From positions 1 through 34,299 of the forward strand of contig JACWAI010000043.1 of NCBI GenBank assembly GCA_014874415.1: 34,299 bases of DNA. Reading direction: 5' to 3'. This DNA is from Nitrososphaerales archaeon. GTDB taxonomy: Archaea > Thermoproteota > Nitrososphaeria > Nitrososphaerales > Gagatemarchaeaceae. Below are positions 29,281 to 34,299 of this stretch, in pieces (positions within the stretch are counted from its first letter, which is position 1; each line of letters opens with the position of its first letter). The notes beneath the pieces are model-generated. The model was not told the DNA's origin. It made no database searches and worked only from the letters and a program-made list of their open reading frames with translations. A program made the position numbers and the translations under genes.

Positions 29281-30441
29281 TCAGGCCGCTCTCCCGAAGA
29301 CATGGACAGCGCTCGTCGTGTCGACCCCGCCTATGTTCTGCGTCGCCGCGTACTTCGCCCCTTCCACCTGGTTCTTCCCCGCCTGGTCGGTCAGCTGGAG
29401 GTACGCCTCGGCTATCTGGTAGACTCCCGTGGCTCCGACCGGGTGCCCTCGGGCCTTCAGCCCCCCGAAGGTGTTTATGGGGAGGTCGGAGCCGCGGCTG
29501 TATCGCCCCGCCTTCGCGTCCTTCGCCCCCTGCCCGCGCTTGGAGTAGCCCATGGCTTCCAGAGAGAGCGCCCCCACCACCGAGAATGCGTCGTGGACCT
29601 CCAGCGTGCTGAGCTTGCCCGGCGCGACCCCCGCCTCCTGCAGCGCCCCCTTGAATGCGAGCCTGGTCGCCTTGAAATCGAGCATGTCCTCCCTTTCATA
29701 GATGCTGAAGTCGTTGGTGGAGATCTTCCCCCCCAGGACCTCCGCCATCTTCCTCTTGGTCCCCGAAGCAGCACTGTCGTTCACCAGGAGCACGGCCGCG
29801 GCTCCGTCCCCCACCGGGGCGCAGTCGAAGAGCCTCAGCGGGTCCGCTATCATCGAAGACCTCGAAACGACCTCCGGGGTGATCGCCTTCCTGAACTGGG
29901 CATGTGGAGCCGCCACGGCGTTGGCGTGGTCGATCACAGGGATGGCGCTTAGCTCGTCCCTGGTCACTCCGAGCTGCTCCATATAGTATCTGGCGAGGAG
30001 ACCGTTCAGAGCCGCGAAAGTCGCTCCGACGAACTGGGTGTACTCGGCCGATTCAGCCATCGCCAGGGCCTGAGACACCTCTTCTGGCTCGAGGTCTCTC
30101 ATCTTCTCCACCCCTACCACTAGCGCCGAGTCGATCGCTCCCCATTTCACCAGGTTGAACCCCACGTTGAACGCGGACCCTCCCGAAGAGCAGGCTGCCT
30201 CCACCTTGAAGGCCGGGATCCCGGCCAAGCCGAGGGCGGTCGCCACCAGCGCCCCCAGGTGCTCCTGCCTAGCGCCGACGGCGCTGAACATGTTCCCGAC
30301 GATGATCTGGTCTGGTTTCTTCGAATGCCCCTTCAGGGCGCCGCGGGACGCTTCGACGGCTAGGTCGAGGATGGAGTCATTCCAGTGGTCTGCTACGGTC
30401 GTCATTCCGACCGACTTCACGTAGACCTTTGACCTTGGCAC
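29281..30441 (-). CDS. Acetyl-CoA C-acetyltransferase (thiolase), mevalonate pathway
   Basis: Encodes 386 aa from a GTG start, 7 nt after the HMGS stop. Thiolase fold of the archaeal/SCP-x-like branch: nucleophile C84 in VEAACSSGGSA, and the catalytic His in KARGHPVGATG. The second active-site cysteine of classical thiolases (CxG near the end) is missing; the corresponding region reads NIGGVDTT, as usual in this branch. It condenses two acetyl-CoA to acetoacetyl-CoA for mevalonate synthesis, working with the flanking HMGS and DUF35 proteins. Beta-oxidation thiolase activity is less likely because of the operon. Confidence 0.92.
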   Translation of the reverse strand: MPRSKVYVKSVGMTTVADHWNDSILDLAVEASRGALKGHSKKPDQIIVGNMFSAVGARQEHLGALVATALGLAGIPAFKVEAACSSGGSAFNVGFNLVKWGAIDSALVVGVEKMRDLEPEEVSQALAMAESAEYTQFVGATFAALNGLLARYYMEQLGVTRDELSAIPVIDHANAVAAPHAQFRKAITPEVVSRSSMIADPLRLFDCAPVGDGAAAVLLVNDSAASGTKRKMAEVLGGKISTNDFSIYEREDMLDFKATRLAFKGALQEAGVAPGKLSTLEVHDAFSVVGALSLEAMGYSKRGQGAKDAKAGRYSRGSDLPINTFGGLKARGHPVGATGVYQIAEAYLQLTDQAGKNQVEGAKYAATQNIGGVDTTSAVHVFGRAA

Positions 30442-30448
30442 CCGACCC

Positions 30449-31492
30449 CTACTTCCCCAGCTTGTCCCTGAATTTCGAGTAAGTCGAATAGTCGATCTTG
30501 GTGCTCCGCTCCATCATCGACCTCACCGTCGTGTTCGTGCCCTTCGTCCTGGTTATCCCGTCGAGGACCTCGATGCAGAACGCGTCCGAGCCTGCTCCGG
30601 ATCCGAAGCTGGCCAGGAGTATCTTGTCCCCTGGTTTGGCCTCGTCAAGGACGGCCGCCAGCCCTATGGGGGAGCTCCCGGCGTAGGTGTTCCCTATCAG
30701 GGGGTTCAGAAGGCCCGTCTTGATCTGCTCCATCGTGAACCCGAGCCTGGTGGCCACCTCCACTGGGAACCTTGGGTTGGGCTGGTGGAAGACCGCGTAT
30801 CTGAAGTCGGACGGCTTGTGCCCCGTCTCCTTGAAGAGGGTGTTGACCGAGTTCTCGATGTGATAGAAGTATGCAGGCTCCCCTGTGAACCTTGAGAGGT
30901 GGCGTGGGTACCTCTGGTGCGCCCTCCTCCAGAAATCACCCGTGTCCGACACGAAGGACGTGGAGCAGTCGATCATTGCCACCGCCTTCTTGCCCATCTT
31001 CCCCAGAACGTAGGCCGCCCCGCCGCTTGCAGCGGTGTATTCCAGGTCGTCCCCTGGCCTCCCCTGGGCTGTGTCCATCCCGATGGCGAGACCCGCCTCT
31101 ATCATCCCCGACCCGACCAGTCCCGTTATCACCTGCATCGCTTCAGTCCCCGCCTTGCACGCGAACTCGAGGTCCGCGGCCAACGTATGATGTTGGCCAA
31201 GCGCCTGGGCGACAATGGTGCTTGTCGGCTTGACCGCGTAGGGCTTCGACTCCGTGCCTACGAAGACAGCGCCGAGCGATTCGACCCCAGACATTTTCAC
31301 TGCCTGTCTCGCGGCCTCTATCGCCATGGTGACCGTGTCCTCGTCGACCCCTGCCACTGCCTTCTCGATGTTCGGTCCCGAGCCTCCCCCCTTCCATACC
31401 CTTGCTATCTCGGTGGTCGGGAGCCTGTAGTAGGGGACGTACGCTCCATATCCCAGGATGGCGGCCCTGTTTTTGCTTTGCATCAGATGCAT
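30449..31492 (-). CDS. Hydroxymethylglutaryl-CoA synthase
   Basis: Encodes 347 aa, the archaeal length. Catalytic residues are visible: E81 (GTESKPYAVKPT), nucleophile C112 (LEFACKAGTEA) and the His of FHQPNPRFP, with NTYAGSSPIGLA and FGSGAGSDAF near the C-terminus. It adds acetyl-CoA to acetoacetyl-CoA, forming HMG-CoA for archaeal membrane lipids. It is the first gene of the operon. The ATG at 31492 is preferred over an in-frame ATG three codons later, because the TATA box is 33 nt upstream. Confidence 0.95.
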   Translation of the reverse strand: MHLMQSKNRAAILGYGAYVPYYRLPTTEIARVWKGGGSGPNIEKAVAGVDEDTVTMAIEAARQAVKMSGVESLGAVFVGTESKPYAVKPTSTIVAQALGQHHTLAADLEFACKAGTEAMQVITGLVGSGMIEAGLAIGMDTAQGRPGDDLEYTAASGGAAYVLGKMGKKAVAMIDCSTSFVSDTGDFWRRAHQRYPRHLSRFTGEPAYFYHIENSVNTLFKETGHKPSDFRYAVFHQPNPRFPVEVATRLGFTMEQIKTGLLNPLIGNTYAGSSPIGLAAVLDEAKPGDKILLASFGSGAGSDAFCIEVLDGITRTKGTNTTVRSMMERSTKIDYSTYSKFRDKLGK

Positions 31493-31520
31493 AAGAGTCG
31501 GGCTCGCCTGATGAGACGTC

Positions 31521-31529
31521 TAATTAAAT
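31521..31529 (-). promoter_or_regulatory. TATA box for the HMGS-thiolase-DUF35 operon
   Basis: ATTTAATTA on the minus strand is centred about 33 nt before the ATG at 31492. No other promoter is visible inside the operon. Confidence 0.65.
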
Positions 31530-31574
31530 CGTTGGCCAAAAATCGCCAATCGACGAAGAGACGTTAGCTTGAGG

Positions 31575-31766
31575 CTAGATGGCCTTGATCTGCTTGACGA
31601 CGGAAGGCCGAGCCTTCTTGAAGACCCTGTATCCGCAGATGCACTTGACCTCTGGCAATTTCGCCAGCTCTTCCTGGGTGGTCCTCGTCCCGCACCTGAC
31701 GCATTCATACACCGCTGCCGCAAAGACCTTCGCCGGAACCGGCTCCTTCGGAGCTTCTGTACTCAA
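31575..31766 (-). CDS. rpo12: RNA polymerase subunit Rpo12 (RpoP)
   Basis: Encodes 63 aa from a TTG overlapping the preceding stop (TTGA). Zinc ribbon YECVRCGTRTT ... VKCICGYRVFKKARPSVVKQIKAI matches the Rpo12/Rpb12 family: Cys pairs 22/25 and 42/44 with the conserved KxRPxVVKxxKAI tail. The second pair is C-x-C instead of the common C-x2-C (CPYCG), a small deviation. Rpo12 helps assemble the archaeal polymerase. An N-terminal extension of about 15 aa precedes the ribbon. It is the last gene of the DegT-DPM-rpo12 group. Confidence 0.9.
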   Translation of the reverse strand: MSTEAPKEPVPAKVFAAAVYECVRCGTRTTQEELAKLPEVKCICGYRVFKKARPSVVKQIKAI

Positions 31767-32542
31767 TCTGATTTTCCGCCGAGATTCCTCGTATTTTTGT
31801 CTTGCCCTCCTGTAGGACGGAACCTCTTGCCGGAAAAGGACATCCTGGCGACGGCAAAGAAGAACCTGACCATGTCACCGACACCGAGCTTCGACTTCCC
31901 GGCCGTGCGCTTTACGAAGACGAAGGGGACCTCGACCACGTTCGCCTGATCCTTCAACAGGTAGAGGGAGGCGACCTGGAATTCGAACCCCTTGGCCGGG
32001 AGGTTCGCGGAGGCTATCGCGCTGGCAGACCTGCGGCTGTAGGCTCTCAGGCCCGAGGTCGTGTCTCTCGCCCTGAGCCCGAGCATGAACCTGGTGTAGC
32101 CGTTCGCGACCCTGCTGACGAGCCTCCGGAAACGGCCCCATCCGGAGATCCCGCCCCCCTGGACGTACCTGGAGGCCAGGGCCACGTCCGCCCCATTGCC
32201 GATGGCTTCGATCAGTTCTGGGATGGCAGAGGGAGGGTGCTGCAGGTCGGCGTCCATCTCGATCAAGATGTCCGCGTCCGTCTCCGCTATGGCTGCCCTG
32301 AAGCCGTCCTGGTACGCTGACCCGATGCCCGTCTTCCTGCTCCGAAGGAGGAGGCCCACCCATGGCCTCGACTCGGAGATCTCTCTGACGACTTCGGCGG
32401 TGCCGTCGGGGCTTGAGTCATCGACGAATAGGAGCCTCAGACGCGGTACGTGGGCGTCTTCTATCGCCTGCACCAGGGCGCGGACGTTCTCCCTTTCGTT
32501 GTATGTTGGGACCACGACGCAGGCCAGCAACGGAGGGCCCAC
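31763..32542 (-). CDS. Dolichyl-phosphate mannosyltransferase-like GT2 glycosyltransferase
   Basis: Encodes 259 aa from a GTG start. GT-A fold: VVVPTYNERENV (9-20), FVDDSSPDGT (39-48), EMDADLQHPPS (nucleotide-sugar DxD) and GGGISGWGRFRR, DTTSGLRAYSR. DPM1-type enzymes transfer mannose from GDP-mannose to a polyprenyl phosphate. No C-terminal membrane domain is present, so it is the single-domain soluble or peripheral type. It starts 13 nt after the DegT gene and overlaps rpo12 by four nucleotides. Confidence 0.9.
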   Translation of the reverse strand: MGPPLLACVVVPTYNERENVRALVQAIEDAHVPRLRLLFVDDSSPDGTAEVVREISESRPWVGLLLRSRKTGIGSAYQDGFRAAIAETDADILIEMDADLQHPPSAIPELIEAIGNGADVALASRYVQGGGISGWGRFRRLVSRVANGYTRFMLGLRARDTTSGLRAYSRRSASAIASANLPAKGFEFQVASLYLLKDQANVVEVPFVFVKRTAGKSKLGVGDMVRFFFAVARMSFSGKRFRPTGGQDKNTRNLGGKSD

Positions 32543-32555
32543 CGCTTTGTTTCAC

Positions 32556-33668
32556 CTACAGGTTGACGGCACAGGCCTTGACAAACTCGTCCGCCACCCT
32601 CTCCATCTCGGCGTCGGTAATCCCAGGGTGGACAGGGAGCGAAACGACATGCCCAGTCGCATCCTCGGTGTTCCTCAGTGTCTTCTTCCCGAATCCGAGC
32701 CTGTCGTAAAGGGGCGTCTTGTGGACTGGCATCCTGAAGTAGACCGCCGCTCCTATCCCGGAGCTGTTGAGCGCCTTCAGCACCGCGTCCCGCTTCCTGC
32801 TAAGGCGCAGAGTGTAGAGGTAGTAGACGTGCGTCCTGTCTTCGGCCGTCTGAGTGAACTCGACCCCCTTCAGAGACCGTATCTTCTCCGTCAGGTACCC
32901 CGCGTTCCTTTTCCTCTTCTTGATGAAGCCGTCAAGCTTGTCCATCTGCACCGACGCTATTGCCGCGTTGAGCTCGGGGAGCCTGTAGTTGAAACCGAGT
33001 ACCCTCGAGTCGTAGCCGTGCACCATCCCGTGGTTCCTCACCAGCCTCAGCCTCTCCGCGAGCTCGTCGTCGTCTGTAGAGACGGCACCCCCCTCCCCCG
33101 ATGTCACCACCTTCGTGGCGTACATGCTGAAGCACCCCGCGTCCGAGAGCTTGCCTGTCTGGGTCCCCTTGTAGGTGGCTCCGAGGGACTCGGCGGCATC
33201 TTCGACCACGGCCACCCCTCTCTTTTCGGCGACCTCCCTGATCTCATCCATGTCGGCCGGGTAGCCGTAAAGGTGGACCGGGAGGACCGCCTTCGTCCTC
33301 TTGCTCAGGGCCTTCCTGAAGGCGGCTTGGTCCATGTTGTAGTCCTTCTTGATGTCTACGAACACGGGCTTCGCACCGCAGGCGAGGACGACGTTGGCAG
33401 TGGCGACGAAGGTGAAGGACGGGACGACGACTTCGTCCCCCCGCCTGATGCCAAGAGCCATGAGGGTGGTGTGAAGTGCCGCGGTCCCCGAGTTGACCGC
33501 TACTACGTGCTTCGCCCCCAGTAGCCGTCCGACCTTCCCTTCGAACTCCCTGACATATTTCCCCCCTTCCAAGGAGGCGTCGGTGAGCTTCCCGGTCGAA
33601 AGGACGTCGTCGACCGCCTTCTTCTCCTCTTCCCCCAGGAGAGGCTTGTTTATGGCTATGAAAGACAC
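32556..33668 (-). CDS. DegT/DnrJ/EryC1/StrS-family PLP aminotransferase
   Basis: Encodes 370 aa from a GTG start. NSGTAALHTTL at the PLP phosphate site, EDAAESLGATYKG, the PLP lysine K186 in FSMYATKVVTSGEGGA, and RNHGM. These enzymes aminate keto groups on nucleotide sugars, making amino sugars for glycans or secondary metabolites. Its place ahead of a DPM-like transferase suggests a surface-glycan or glycoprotein role. Substrate unknown. Confidence 0.92.
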   Translation of the reverse strand: MSFIAINKPLLGEEEKKAVDDVLSTGKLTDASLEGGKYVREFEGKVGRLLGAKHVVAVNSGTAALHTTLMALGIRRGDEVVVPSFTFVATANVVLACGAKPVFVDIKKDYNMDQAAFRKALSKRTKAVLPVHLYGYPADMDEIREVAEKRGVAVVEDAAESLGATYKGTQTGKLSDAGCFSMYATKVVTSGEGGAVSTDDDELAERLRLVRNHGMVHGYDSRVLGFNYRLPELNAAIASVQMDKLDGFIKKRKRNAGYLTEKIRSLKGVEFTQTAEDRTHVYYLYTLRLSRKRDAVLKALNSSGIGAAVYFRMPVHKTPLYDRLGFGKKTLRNTEDATGHVVSLPVHPGITDAEMERVADEFVKACAVNL

Positions 33669-33697
33669 AGTGTGTTACTGAGCCGCCCCCCAACCGG

Positions 33698-33706
33698 GTT
33701 TATTTG
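33698..33706 (-). promoter_or_regulatory. TATA box for the DegT-DPM-rpo12 operon
   Basis: CAAATAAAC on the minus strand is centred about 34 nt before the GTG at 33668. It is the only visible promoter for all three genes. Confidence 0.6.
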
Positions 33707-33736
33707 AGGAGTTCCCGTATTACAGGTCTTCCGCGG

Positions 33737-34114
33737 TCACTTGGTCGTGGCCGCGTCTACGGCCGGCTTCGCGATCCCGAGATAGAAGAGGACTAGGTGG
33801 ACGAGGGCGAGAATGGAAAAGCCCACGATGGAAGCGGTCGCGAGGCTTGAGAAGGCGCCGCCTTCGAAGGCCGCCCAGGCGTACACGAGGTAGGCCGAGA
33901 GCACGAAACCCATGGCCGCGGCCGAAATGGCCCAGGCCCATGTCAGGCGTCGTCCCGGCCACATTCTGAGCATCCCCCCCGCCGCGATGCAGGCGACCAC
34001 TGGCCACAGGACGAGGGCGGAACCGGCGATGGCCGCGATGGCCAGCCACACCACCCCCACCGCGATGAATGCATAGGGTCCGTTGGCCACGAGGGCATCG
34101 AGGATGCGGGGCAA
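33737..34114 (-). CDS. Small membrane protein (125 aa), unknown function
   Basis: From a TTG 30 nt after a TATA box. About four hydrophobic helices (roughly residues 13-30, 32-48, 58-82 and 88-113) with an Arg-rich loop (MLRMWPGRRLTW) after the second. I recognise no family. It ends 68 nt before the DegT start and is a separate transcription unit. Support is from hydrophobic pattern, promoter and absence of a competing frame. Confidence 0.65.
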   Translation of the reverse strand: MPRILDALVANGPYAFIAVGVVWLAIAAIAGSALVLWPVVACIAAGGMLRMWPGRRLTWAWAISAAAMGFVLSAYLVYAWAAFEGGAFSSLATASIVGFSILALVHLVLFYLGIAKPAVDAATTK

Positions 34115-34139
34115 CTCGGGGGGCCGAGCCTGATACTCG

Positions 34140-34148
34140 TTATAAATC
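34140..34148 (-). promoter_or_regulatory. TATA box for the small membrane protein
   Basis: GATTTATAA on the minus strand is centred 30 nt before the TTG at 34114. Confidence 0.65.
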
Positions 34149-34217
34149 GTCCGAATAGGCGGCGCTCCCGCTAGGTAGGCTTATTTGCCGAATAACCTGC
34201 CGTCGCCTGACCTTCTA

Positions 34218-34299
34218 TTGCTCTACCAGTCAACGGAGTCTTCCGTCGACAACGCGTCTAAGCTCCGTGCGCTGACGAGGCCCGTGCAAGACATGGAGG
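34218..34299 (+). CDS. Possible start of a further gene (runs off right edge)
   Basis: A TTG at 34218 opens a frame of 27 codons without stop (MLYQSTESSVDNASKLRA...) to the window end. A TATA-like GCTTATTTG at 34179-34187 is centred 35 nt upstream, the arrangement seen for other genes here. The fragment is too short for family recognition. Confidence 0.35.
   Translation, partial: MLYQSTESSVDNASKLRALTRPVQDME

Noticed and set aside
32196-33524. 442-aa plus-strand open frame opposite the DPM-like and DegT genes
   Set aside because: Antisense shadow of two genes with clear family motifs.
1-34299. CRISPR arrays, prophage genes, intact insertion sequences, rRNA or tRNA genes
   Set aside because: No regularly spaced repeats, phage structural genes, complete transposase or foldable tRNA/rRNA were found on reading both strands.

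Overview
This is a GC-rich, gene-dense archaeal chromosomal segment. The archaeal markers are a TFB (21322-22260), RNA polymerase subunit Rpo12 (31575-31766), a type II phosphorylating GAPDH, an archaeal serine hydroxymethyltransferase, an archaeal-style glycyl-tRNA synthetase, and the HMG-CoA synthase / thiolase / DUF35 trio of the mevalonate pathway. Most transcription units have a TATA-like box 25-35 nt before the first codon, so leaderless or near-leaderless mRNAs dominate, and TTG and GTG starts are common. Several gene families (a pfam14947-type winged helix protein paired with a membrane protein, a COG1709-type HTH protein, the IS6-like remnant) fit the Nitrososphaeria / Thaumarchaeota branch. 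No ammonia-oxidation gene is present, so a heterotrophic member is possible, but the taxonomic placement is inference.

Layout. 1-2.9 kb: edge of a secreted protein gene, a 350-nt gene-poor gap with a hairpin element, an ACT-V4R ligand-binding protein, a small membrane protein and a divergent UppP/BacA homologue. 3.0-5.3 kb: phosphoglycerate kinase and type II GAPDH. 5.3-8.6 kb: an orphan Cache-type sensor histidine kinase, serine hydroxymethyltransferase and a tiny ORF ahead of it. 8.6-13.5 kb: an Etf/Fix electron-transfer cluster (EtfB/FixA, EtfA/FixB, FixC fused to FixX) downstream of malate dehydrogenase. 13.5-16 kb: a winged-helix / membrane-protein pair, an IS6-like transposase remnant and a DRG-family GTPase. 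16-18.3 kb: a zinc alcohol dehydrogenase, an LsrF-like class I aldolase and two small zinc-ribbon proteins driven from one apparently shared TATA element.

18.3-24.2 kb is the most accessory-looking part: a CPBP intramembrane protease translationally coupled to a dCTP-deaminase-fold protein, a frameshifted small gene, an RHH-nucleotidyltransferase fusion coupled to a HepT-like HEPN protein whose catalytic histidine is arginine, TFB, an NTase/HEPN-like protein of unknown role, and an HTH regulator. 24.1-34.3 kb returns to housekeeping: a MurG-like glycosyltransferase, a DUF92 kinase/transferase, GlyRS, a CPA1 Na+/H+ antiporter, the mevalonate entry operon, then a DegT aminotransferase / dolichyl-phosphate mannosyltransferase / Rpo12 operon, a small membrane protein and the possible start of another gene at the right edge.

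How the genes fit together: pgk, gap, mdh and glyA cover central carbon and one-carbon metabolism. The Etf/Fix complex links flavin-dependent oxidations to ferredoxin and quinone. The HMGS-thiolase-DUF35 operon feeds isoprenoid lipid synthesis, with DUF92, UppP-like, DPM-like and MurG-like proteins acting on prenyl lipids and glycans. Adjacent genes on opposite strands often overlap at their 3' ends, showing a compact genome.
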